From the NCBI GenBank assembly GCA_963920635.1, contig OY987301.1, forward strand, positions 20,626,501-20,690,500: a DNA stretch of 64,000 bases. The letters run 5' to 3'. The stretch comes from Pseudeuparius sepicola. Taxonomy: Eukaryota > Arthropoda > Insecta > Coleoptera > Anthribidae. This document shows, in pieces, positions 1 through 15,353 of this stretch; position 1 is the stretch's first letter, and every line of letters begins with the position of its first letter. The notes under the pieces are model-generated. The model worked only from the letters and a program-made list of their open reading frames with translations, was not told the origin of the DNA and searched no databases. A program made the translations under genes and the position numbers.

Positions 1-339
1 TATTAATCTGCCGCGCTTGGGTAAATCTCAAAATCCCCTCTTGGGCTCCCCTACTAGAGATAGTTCATTGCAAAAGCTGTATTATTTTCCCACATTAATT
101 TTTGAAAGTATTTCTTACCAAATATAAAATTTATTTGGGAATATTTGGAATCTTTCTTGAACTTATAAGGGTGACATTAATTAAAAAATACGCAAAATAG
201 CCAAAACTAGACATGCTGTTTGTAAAAAAATGCCCGTGATGGAACTCTTTCACTATTTTTTCTGTAATCAGCGGTAAAAATACTACAAAAATCAATACAT
301 ATATCTGAGATAATTTTTACTTCGCAGACTAGGCCTGAG

Positions 340-560
340 ACAAAATATCGATTAAATCGAAAGTATCGATACTATCGATTTTATCGATACTCGATATTCA
401 ATTTCGATAAATCGAAATATCGATATTATCGATATTTTCGATTTTATCGATCTTTTCGATTTTTTCGATCTTTTCGATTTTATCGATCTTTTCTATTTTA
501 TCGATCTTTTCGATTTTATCGATATTTTTGATTTTATCGATCTTTCCAATTATATCTATC
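340..560. repeat. TATCGAT/TTTTCGAT simple tandem repeat
   Basis: Degenerate short units of TATCGAT, TTTTCGAT and TTTATCGAT repeat through about 220 bases. On the minus strand this reads as a spurious Ile-Asp-Lys-Ile-Glu-Lys peptide repeat. At least two copies of TATCGATA occur near the left end, which is the consensus bound by the insect promoter factor DREF; the repeat alone could produce these by chance. Confidence 0.8.
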
Positions 561-1039
561 TTTTGAAATTGTTTGCAAAAATAAAGGAAAATGCTGCACC
601 CATTGCGTCCAGACCGCGCCCGCAGCAAGCCGATCGGCCTTTTTTTGTCTAGCTTCTTAAATAAAATTGATTTTAAATGGCACGTGGAATGTCTCATTAG
701 GTAGATCCACGCCATGCCAATCAGTGTTCTCGGCGGGTCCGCCATAATCACCAATAATTATTTAAATTCTTGTCTTGGGCTTTTAGTAAAATGTGTCTAT
801 AAGCTTTAAATACGGCAATTACAGTATGCATGCAATATAAACGACTTTAGTATAATTAAATGGTACTTTACAAAACCGTCTACAGAGTGTCGGGCTACCA
901 ATCCTAATATTGAGAATTTGGCAAAAAGATACGAAGATAATACTTCCATTATGCACACTGTAAATACCTTAACTTAATGTCCCTAAAACCAAAGTATAAT
1001 TCGCAATTCGTATTTACATCCTCGCTTTATTTATATTTG

Positions 1040-1560
1040 ACATTTATAGGTGGCGGAATGGCCGACGCCTCGACCCACAGCAGATTACCTCTCGGTCTCG
1101 GTGCCCACGATGAAAAAACAAAAAAAAAACAGAAACGGAAAGACAGGTATGCGTTGTTACTCGGCCGCCGCTGTTGCTATACGGGCGGACCGGCGGTGAC
1201 GTCATCGGAAATGCTTCGGATTGCAAGTTTCGAAAGCCGCCGCCGACGACCCAGAGCGGCCAAAGCGGCCCGCCTTCCAAGAAACGGACGTTAGTTAAAA
1301 ATCCGTGCGGCGGGCGATTGGCCGACAATCCCGAAAGGTGGACCGGCGGACCGGCCATCGGTGGGCGAATGGTGGCGGACTGTTTTTTGCGCTCCGGGCC
1401 GGGCGGAGCGGGCGATAGATCACAGACCGCGGCCGGGGGCCGGGGGCCCGGTGGGAAAGAATTTGCGGACCATCCTATTATTATAGGCGTCGGCAGGCGG
1501 CCGGCAGGAAATAACGATGAGAAAAAAAAAACGCGCTGCACAAATACCTCTGCCATGAGA
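1040..1560. other. GC-rich island 1
   Basis: About 500 bases of strongly GC-rich, CpG-dense sequence in an otherwise very AT-rich setting. It contains a CRE-like TGACGTCA near 1196-1203. Overlapping reading frames on both strands are low-complexity Gly/Pro/Arg translations without recognisable domains, so I do not call a gene. It may be a promoter with a non-coding first exon, or an inserted fragment. Confidence 0.5.
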
Positions 1561-2984
1561 AATGATATCGGATGTATCATTCACATGCTGCCAAATTTAT
1601 AGGAAACTCAAGCAAAAAGATAAAGTACAATTTAATTTTGAAAATTAACAAACTATGCAAACTATAATAGTTTATCTTATTATATTTTTATGCATTTTCA
1701 AGAGCTCAATGCATAAAAAGTATAGAGGTACTCATGGGCGTAGTTTGGTTTTTTGGACGAAAATGCCTGCTTTGAAAAAACAATAATGTTTACGAGTCAA
1801 CCCGTAGATCAAGGCAACATTTGTAGATACTCCTCAGCATCGTTAAAACCTTCCACAACAAATTCCGGCACGACAACTTTTAAACTTTGTAATGAAAACA
1901 AATTAAAACGTATGTATAAATTGTTGTAATGTCTTACAATTCTTAGGACTTGATTTCAATTTAGTTATCAGATTTCATATACAATTTTTTGCATGCCTCG
2001 CAGAAATTCCAACAATGGTTCTGTTCTGATGTATCTTTGTCTATGCTGCTTGGTACATATTTTAATTATTGTCCTGTTCTTGGCAAAACCAAAATATCAG
2101 AAGTAGGCAATTATAGGACGGTCGTAGGCGAATCTGCGTGTTCAGAACACGGCTCTATTGGCGTAGTGCGTACTTTATTATTTTATCTGCTCTATAAAAG
2201 TTCTTATTTTGTTGCTTCGCATAACACTTCCCGTTAACACTAAATAGTTAACAATATCTAAATTTGTGATACTGGAGAAAATTTGCAGAATTCAACTAAA
2301 CATTGAGCCACTCAGTGCGAAAGGGTCCTGCTTTTTAAAACATGTACTTAGTTTTTATTCCCTGCTTCGGGGAGCCTGTAAATTTATGAAATAATCACAC
2401 ACCGGCGGTAGCAACTGTTTATACTTGTATGCACTTTTTACACAATAGAAACACACGAAAATAAACTACAATTTTTAGGACGAAATGCTCTAAAATATAT
2501 CGAAACTTTACAAAATGAACACAAAGTGCCCACAGACGCCATTTTGGACTCGTTCAGCTGTTTTGTTGGACTGCCCTATAGTTGTCAAACTGTGAAATGA
2601 ACATGAACATATTTCATATTTTTATCACGTCAGATTTTTTTATCTTTATCATTGTTTTTCTTTTATTCAAAATTGTACACTATTTTGACGTTGACGTTCC
2701 CTAGTTTAGAGTATTGTGATGGTAAGGATTACTGTTATTATTATTATTATACTACCCGACTGTCCTCATGAAGGGACTCTAGAGCAATAGAAGATTATCC
2801 TAAAAAAAATAGAGAAATCGCTGCAACAAGGGCTATTCCTATTGGATACAAGTTTCGCATACATATTTTTAATGTATACTGCAAAAAGTTTACTTACTTA
2901 ATAAAACATTACATATTTGTATTTATTTTTTATTAATAGAAAATATGTTATATCGATTACGTGAAAAGGACGTGCTCGGACTCT

Positions 2985-3200
2985 AAACATCCGGATTTAA
3001 AATATGTGATCGAAGAACCCCAAAAGTCCCGCCACATGCCGGATCGCACCTATCCCGCCGCAGCCGCCGTCGGGACCCGCCCGCCGCGGCTGTTGACCCC
3101 GGCGTCGCGGCGGCGGCCGCCGCCTGCCCGCCGAGTGGACTGACCCTCAACCGACCGGCAGGCGGGCCCCCGGGGTTGACGGCGGCGGCGGCTGATCCTA
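2985..3200. other. GC-rich island 2
   Basis: About 200 bases rich in GGC/GCC triplets and CpG, bounded abruptly by AT-rich DNA. It is followed at 3415-3740 by a moderately GC-rich stretch with short open frames of no recognised family. The function is unknown; promoter or 5' UTR sequence is possible. Confidence 0.45.
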
Positions 3201-4603
3201 TATACTTTTACGAATTTTATACCATTATCCTTTACCGTTTTTGAAAATATTGCGAAATTTATACTGAATCACCTTGTATATATCAGGTGATTCAGTTATG
3301 ATGTAAAAAAAATTATCCACAGAGTGGGGTGGCGTCGGGGGTGGCTTAACAAAAAAAGAAAAATGCGAAAAAAATGTTTTTTGTCGAAGTTTAAAATGCA
3401 GGGCAAACCAACCTTTGCACCCCAATGACTCGACGCTCCTGAGCTCTGTTGTCACGTCGTCAGCAGAGCGGCGGCAACCCGCGGTAACAGCAGATCAAAT
3501 CGCATCGTGCGTGCAAGAGTTAGTCATAATTAGTGGGATCGAAGATAGAGGCGAGGTCTCTCCTCTTCCGCGCTCCGCATCCGGTCACTATCCGATCTCT
3601 ATCCGTTATCCGGCATACGTGTGTATGCTATGCTCCGATATCAATACATAACGCGATCAGATAATAATATCAGGCGGCGGACATCAGTTTCGTCCGGCAC
3701 GTGTGAGAAACGGGGCTTAGGTGCCTCCGCCTCGTGGCCAAGGCTGGCGTCATAATAGTCTCTCATGCCGGGTTTCCACCAAACGGACAGGGCAAAAACA
3801 AAACACGTACTGTCTACTGTCCGTTTGAACAGAAAATCCGAACAGTTTTGTTTCTGAATTGTCCCTAAGCTGACCGGACTCTGTGTTTACACCTGCCACG
3901 AACAAAAATCAATAAATACAGTTTCTGTTTTGTCCGGGTTTCATTCAGTTTACATAGACTCCAAAAGTGACGGTTGAGTTGTGAAAATGTGGCGCACAGT
4001 AGAGCAAGATGATAAGGATTTATTTTTGCTAGGAGTTACTTATTTGGCGCTTATTGCACGACAACCGGTAGAATCTGCTACCTCCGTCGTTTTTACTTGC
4101 CTGGTGTTATACTTGATCAGGATCACAATAAATAAACAATAAACTTGTATGTTGGCGAAAACGCTAACGTATAGTCAAGTTGATGGCGGCGTGTTCGAAA
4201 ACCTCCTCTAAACAGTGATGTGGTAGGTAGTACGGGGGGTGCACATTCGAAAATTGTATGGAGTAGTTTTGTGTCCCATTAATTAATGCTCAACGGATTT
4301 TTGGAAATTAACATTGATGTGAACAAAAGGAATGTATGCTGACAATGGAAAATCAAGAAGGTAATAAATTAAATTTCCCAAAAAAAATAAAAGCTCCAGG
4401 ATAAATTTTCACTTTTAGTTTTTTTCAGGGAAGCGGAAAAAGTATGTAAATCTACGATATTTTATGCAACTGGCAACTGCGCGCGCCGGTGGGTCACCAG
4501 CCTCGACGTGCGAGTTTGTCAGCTGGCGAGTTCGAGCGCCGTTAAGTAGGGGATATACTTCTGAAAATACTTTTTTATTTTTGTTAACTTTAGAATATTT
4601 ATT

Positions 4604-4838
4604 TATACAGTGTGGATACAAATTGTGGAATATTCCTTATATTTCTTAAAATATTCCTCATATCAAAAACATGTTTCAATAAAGTGTTAAGGGAAATTAT
4701 TATTATTACATATTATGTATTATTAGTACTAAACGGGAAATAATTACGCCTAACACTTTTCTTAAAACATGTTTTTGATATGAGGAATATTTTAAGAAAT
4801 AATAAGCAATACTCCACAATTTGTATCCACACTGTATA
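4604..4838. mobile_element. Foldback element A, ends TACAGTGTGGATAC
   Basis: A near-perfect palindrome of about 235 bases. The left arm begins TATACAGTGTGGATACAAAT and the right arm ends with its complement; the inner parts of the arms (CCTCATATCAAAAACATG and complement) also pair. The loop is AT-rich and there is no coding capacity. It shares its terminal TATA with the next element, so the two abut at a TA dinucleotide, as expected for Tc1/mariner-type insertion. Confidence 0.88.
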
Positions 4839-5561
4839 CAGAGTGTCTCACTTAAGAGTGAAACAACAACCCTATAACTTCTTTAATTTTTAACCGACCA
4901 GAACGAAATTTTTACCAAAGGTGGATGGCATTGTTGCCTACTTATTTCCAAAAAATTAGTTGCCTACTCCAAAGTCAAAGCCACCTGCGATGCCACAAAC
5001 GAGGCTAAATACCCGAAAGTCATATTAGGCTTTTTTTCAAAAAAATTTGCTAGAATAAGTTGTTCAGAATCGATTCAGAACCCTAAATACAAAATTTTGT
5101 CAATATCAAAAAATATTAAATAAATGAAATTAAAGTAAAAATTTAAAATTTAAATTTTTAAAATTTGTTTATTTTAAAATAATTACTTCATGAAAACAAC
5201 TTGCCTTCAAAACTTCCATGGCATACTTTTCTAAACGCAGAAAATTATTAAATTGCTGTTTTTGGAATTAATTTTTTTTAAATTAATATTTTTTGATATT
5301 GACAAAATTTTGGATTTAGGGTTCTGAATCGATTCTCAACATTTTTTTCAATTTTTTTGAAAAAAAAAGCCTAATATGACTTTTGGATTTTAAGTCTCGA
5401 TTGTGGCATCGCAGGTGGCTTCGACTTTGGAGTAGGCAACTAATTTTTTGGAAATAAGTAGGCAACAATGCCATCTACCTTTGGTAAAAAATTCGTTCTG
5501 GTCGGTTAAAAATTAAAGAAGTTATAGGGTTGTTTCACTCTTATGCGAGACACTCTGTATA
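4835..5561. mobile_element. Foldback element B, ends TACAGAGTGTCTC
   Basis: A roughly 727-bp palindrome. The left arm runs TATACAGAGTGTCTCACTTA then through a shared block with GACCAGAACGAA and GCCACCTGCGATGCC; the right arm carries the complements in reverse order and ends GAGACACTCTGTATA. The loop is near 5200. It has no open reading frame and begins exactly where element A ends. Confidence 0.9.
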
Positions 5562-5822
5562 TATTTTTCACCTGCGGTTAATTTTTTTTGCATCCTGTCT
5601 GAACCACCCTGTATTTAACTGGAATTTATGGATCTCGTGATACAGATAGACGATTGATGGAGCAATAAAGAGCCCTTTTAAATTTTCTACAACTTTAGTA
5701 TTTACTTTTTTTTGCTAGGGCGAAAAATAACAAAATTAAGGAGGGTGAAATCTTACCGAATACCTCTGTACCGGATGATCCATATAACATTTTACATTTT
5801 ACCCCCCTTTTAACTTCTTTGA

Positions 5823-5892
5823 TACAGGGTGTTCCGTAAAAGCTGTACAAACCAAACTTATGGTTTTTACAGCTTTTACGGAACACCCTGAA
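5823..5892. mobile_element. Short hairpin element, ends ACAGGGTGTTCCG
   Basis: A 70-bp palindrome. ACAGGGTGTTCCGTAAAAGC pairs with GCTTTTACGGAACACCCTG across a loop of about 25 bases. It carries the same ACAGGGTG-type terminus as the larger foldback elements and looks like a minimal deletion derivative. Confidence 0.75.
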
Positions 5893-7629
5893 TCAATTTG
5901 AACAAGACCGTGGAAAAGCCCACCAAAAATCATAAAAAAACTTTTGTTCCGCAATTTATTCTTTAACTCGAAATATACAGTTAAGGGGGGGATTTTATGT
6001 GGATCACCCTGTACAATCAAAGAAAGGGGGGTAAATTGACGTAGAGAAACTAATTTAAATCGAAAAACTTGTTAACAAAACTTGTTTATCTTGAAAGAAA
6101 TCTCTCGCTTGAGGCGCCGGTGTGTAAGGATTCCCCACAGGGACGCAATACCTAATTTATAATGAGAGTAGTCATTACCTACCTAATTTAATCGATTTTG
6201 TGTCTTTAATAACGGAGTTAGCAATGGTGCGCACTTAATTTGGATCACCCTATATACACAGAAAATATAGCCCATAGCTATAAACAGTTTTTCTGTGCAC
6301 ATAATAAAGTGTCCGATATTATGTGCTTACCATACGATCAAATAAGTATGCCTGATCGGAGGTCTGTGCTAATAAATTGGCAGTTGACGCGCGAATATCA
6401 TGCAGTAGGGTAGGCTTTCCTGTCCCCCAAATAAAACAAATGATGCGCTGACAGCACCCGGATTGCCCCTCCCCCTGTCCCCCGCGCGACAGATGGCGTC
6501 AAAAATGAACAAAAAACGGCGCCGGCGGGCCTAGATCGGGCACCAAGAAGCTGGCCTACATTTTAATTTAGTGATGTCTTATTAGTCTTAGTGCATTGAG
6601 AAAGTGAATAAACTAGTAAGACGTCAAATATTTTTTCATTTAATAGGCATATCTTCTCCAAAATACTTGACTCCTGGCCTGAGAGATCTTTAAATTTGGA
6701 AACCCCTCAATTGACCAAAAAAAAAAAAAAAACGGCTGCCAAATCACTTCCCAAAAAACTCATGGGTGGCCACAAAACATAAACCAACAATGCAAATCAC
6801 ACTGTTATACTTAAGTACGTTAAATTATTTCGGAGTTGTGATCCCCAGCTAATTCTAAATGAAAAAATAATACAATTAATTTGAACTCAAAATAAGAATA
6901 AAATTGTATGGGGATAATGGTGTGCTACATCGCGTGCTTATTTTGGTTCAGTTTGTGCATTTGGCCCGAGGCCAACGATAAAGACAGGCCACGGCGCTAA
7001 CGCATAATCGCGTAGTCACGTGACCAACTTAGTGCTATTTAATGAAAGGCATTTTTGGAGATAAGTAGAAAAAACAAATTTCGTAACAATTTGGCAAGTT
7101 TTCTTTCATCTATTACATTATTGGTTTTGTGCATCCAAGCTTTCTCTAATTGTTTTTTCAAAATTTTCAACCTGCCTCAGCTGTTTTGGGCACTCGCAAT
7201 ATTTTGGCGCTTCTCAAAAATTGTTGGGACATCACCTTCCTTTAGCTTAGGTGATATTCTCTATAGGTATTTTCCTCCCACAACACATTTGTCCACTTTA
7301 ATTATTGTTTCACTTTCTTGAAAATGTGTTAGTCACACATACTTAAGGGTTTTTTAGAAATTAAATCTCAGTTGGGATTTGACGAATCCATTTTTGACGG
7401 AAATTTTCATCCCGAGGCAAAACAAATGTTTGTTATGGCGACACTTTCTTCCTGGCTTTTGTAATATGTATAAATATAATATAAACAGACCCAATATTTG
7501 GTATTTAGGTTATTTTTTACGAAATAAAAATGAAAACTAACCTCAGTTGGTAGGTATAGTGCAAATGTTGACGAGGTCTCAGTTGTTCGGCAGCGTGAAA
7601 GACCGGGGGCGTGGGTCGACAACGAAAAT

Positions 7630-8215
7630 CAACGGTTACAACACTGATTTATTTCGCACAAGGTGAATGGTGAATACAATAAATACACAAACCCGAACGT
7701 GGTCAACGGGAACGGCTTCCAGCCACCCGGACCGTCTGAACTCGCGGATCGCCCGTAATCAGTTCACCCCTCTGTGAATCAGGCTCCACTGTCCAATACG
7801 GTCCATGTCCATAATAGTCCATTCCGGAATTCCGGGCTCCCTATTCTGTGGTTCGGGGAAAAATTCCCCTTTACAGCGCTCACGTGTCGGTGCGAGCGGC
7901 ACCAATACTCCTGGACGGCACGGCTCCCACCAGTTTATTGTGCTCCCACCCAGAGGCCATAATAACACCTGGGCGGTTCCCCTCCGCCAGGACACACGCG
8001 CACTAGACACAAACTTGTTTCTAAAATATAAACTAAGACGTTTAAAAACACTTTAAACATTGAAAACTTCTCAAAACCCAATCTGCCGCTTCCAGTTCTG
8101 TGACAAATGACATGTAACGTCTGATTAAGATGGTCACGTGATTTTTGTGCGCCAGGGCCTGTCTTTATAGTAGGCCTTGATTTGGCCAAGGTGACGTCAG
8201 TGTCATCAGTCACCT
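7630..8215 (-). mobile_element. Possible solo LTR or LTR fragment
   Basis: Read on the minus strand, the segment has a TATAAAG box near 8168, a GC-rich transcribed-looking body, and AATAAA followed by GTGTTGTAAC near 7630-7655. That order (promoter, polyadenylation signal, end) is how an LTR is laid out. A block resembling the TATAAAGACAGGCC part recurs in the opposite orientation at about 6978-7035. No flanking duplication or internal gag/pol was seen, so this remains tentative. Confidence 0.35.
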
Positions 8216-9699
8216 TGGGAAGAGTTTGGTATTTCCATTGTTTTATTATTTATTTCTCGTATTTCTAATCGGATGTCACCAATGTCACCTACTGCACGTT
8301 ACCTGGATGCGGTGTGGGCCAAATCGTGCATAATATTTTTTTCCACGTCTGATTTATAGTTAGAACTTTTTGCCCATTAATCTGTGGCAAATGATTGGAT
8401 TTTTTTAATTTTGCTCCCAAGCTGACGCCATGGCATATGTGTGACAATCATAAACCTATAGAAACCTATCTAGGTACATGGCAACAATAGGAAATTTATT
8501 GATATTATGCGCATAGGCACATCATATAACCTTTCCACCGTTAAAATATCTATTAGTTTGCCAATTTTACCCATTTTGTATCTTTAATAACAAGGGGGTA
8601 CCAATACCAATGGTGTGCACTTAATTTGAATCACCTTTTATAGTATAATTTAATGAAAAGTGAAATGTGCTTTTGTTTTTATCTAAGAAGCTGATAATAA
8701 CGTAATTTTACAATATTTTGGAGAGGTAAAAATACGTGTACAAGTTCTGTTTTACAAATTAATCTTTATAATTTCATATCCAAATGTACTTTGATGCATC
8801 GTTTCTTAAAGTAATGTCATATAGGTAAATTTTTTTCTGAACCCTTTTTAGGATAGCTTTTCAGACTACAATCCCTCACCATGAAACAAATATGTGTAGT
8901 ACGCCACTGGAAATTATTGTTACAGGAAAAACCTTTAAAAAAATATATATACCAATTTGCGGAAACTCTTCATTAACTAATCATTAATATTCGTGCGTGT
9001 TTGCACAAATAAAAGCTACAATAATAGGATAATTGGGTTTGCTTTTGGGCAAATTTGCTCCACGGAAAATTGATGAAAATATAGAATATACGTGCATACT
9101 TTCACATTTTCCAAAAATATTTCAAAAACTAGGCTATGAATCTCAAATTTCTTCAAACACAAAACTAGTCCCAAAAAAATCAACTTTTCTTCAAATAAAT
9201 TTCCCTGAAAAATATTGTGTATGCAAACATTATTGAATAAATCATATCAGCTTACCTTCACTTTGTAATATTTGATATTATTTGTTTCAGAAATCTTAAC
9301 CTATCAACATTTAACAAAATGTGTTTCTTATTTTTTAAAAGTTCACATTACCATTTCAATCTACTATCACTTGCTTTACATTGTGGTCATAGAGTAAGAA
9401 ATTACTACAAAGAAAATCACAGACCTCGAGGAGTAAAGTAAGCAATTATTTTTTATAGTTACTCATTATGAAATTAACTGGTTTTTCTGTTTAACGATAG
9501 AGCCACTCACGTGATTAATTGACTTTTTTTAAACAGTTGTGAAAACACACCAGAGTGAAACATTTTAATTTACCAACAACCTAGGTGATTGGAGTTGCTC
9601 TAGTGTCACTAATTGAAAAGTTATATTTTAAACTGCTGCGCATATCCCCAGAATTTGAATGTTTCAGCAAGGAAAATACTAGTAAAAAATATGTAACTA

Positions 9700-14182
<4,483 letters not shown>

Positions 14183-15353
14183 TTTAAATTATATGCTTTC
14201 ACAATAGAAAATCCTTTTGAGGGCTATTCACAGCTATTTAAAAGAATTTTGTGGTGGAAAACTGTTTATTTATTAATTTGACATTAACCTTATAAACAGA
14301 CTAAAAGTTAGGTTGAATTGAATGTTGAAGCGTTGATTGAATCCTCCATCGACGGTTGAAGTCAAAGCACAGAAAATTTAGATTAGGGTCGAGGCACAGA
14401 ATAGGGGAATTATTCTGTGGTCGAGGTTTGTTTTGGCATGTGTAATTCGACCAGTTCTAATTGCGAACAGAACAAAAAAAGTAGAAACTTACCACTACCC
14501 TCTTGCTGAAGGGTGGATCGTTGTATATGATCACAAATCGTCAAATACCATTTGTACTAACCTTTTTGGTGTTCTGTTATTATGTATTGTGATGCAGGTT
14601 TGCAATAGGAATACGGTGGATCGTTGTATATGATCACAAATCGTCAAATACCATTTGTACTAACCTTTTTGGTGTTCTGTTATTATGTATTGTGATGCAG
14701 GTTTGCAATAGGAATACGCAATAATAATTTGCCATAAAACATTTTGGCAACCCAATACCCAATTATCTATTTTCCAATGAATCTCTTATGAGTTTTCTAA
14801 AGCTTGTTTTATTTTATAATAAAACATATGAGATTAAAGATAGGAACATTAGCAATAGCAATAAAAAATAGTGGGTGTTATAGAAATATTCAAAGATAAT
14901 AATTATTACTTATACCTAATAATAAATAAAAATAAATCATGTGGTGTACCTACTGCAAAACATTAGAGAAGTTCTCTATAGGACAATGAACAACGTGCAC
15001 TTAAAAATAAATACATTCTTGATAATAATAACAATGACAAATCATTCTTCTAAGGAAAAATGAGAAGTTGGAAGAAACATTTTGGAGGCGGAACCTTTGC
15101 TTATCTGTGTTGTTAAGGCTAACGCTGTTTGGTAAGCTCTCGCAATAAATTATTTTATGACTCGAGCAACTACTGTTATTATTTTGAAATACTTTAAAAA
15201 AACATCATCATTATCACTATGTTGAGTCTGTGATGATAAATGCACGAGTCCTTTCTATGACAAACCTCTAATGAGATATATTTAAACATGGTAGGCTAAC
15301 ATATTTTTTTAATTTGCATGTATCAAAATGATGATTTTTAGACCTTCAAGCTG
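14183..15353. promoter_or_regulatory. Divergent intergenic region between chm and Snx29
   Basis: About 1.2 kb separates the chm start codon (minus) from the Snx29 start codon (plus), so both promoters should lie here. No clear TATA box was assigned. A TTTTTAG at 15336-15342, just 5' of the Snx29 ATG, could be a splice acceptor, which would put the Snx29 transcription start further left. The region also contains a perfect 103-bp tandem duplication. Confidence 0.5.
14512..14717. repeat. Perfect 103-bp tandem duplication
   Basis: The unit beginning GGTGGATCGTTGTATATGAT and ending GGAATAC occurs at 14512-14614 and again at 14615-14717 with no differences seen. Complete identity points to a very recent duplication or to an assembly artefact. 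Confidence 0.92.

Noticed and set aside
398..754. Minus-strand frame with Ile-Asp-Lys-Ile-Glu-Lys repeats
   Set aside because: It is the translation of the TATCGAT/TTTTCGAT simple repeat plus unrelated sequence.
1044..1602. Overlapping open frames in GC-rich island 1
   Set aside because: Open on both strands because stop codons are rare in GC-rich DNA; no domain, splice pattern or family recognised.
9033..9236. Plus-strand 67-codon frame as the next chm exon or a gene
   Set aside because: It is on the wrong strand for chm and resembles no family; it lacks splice context.
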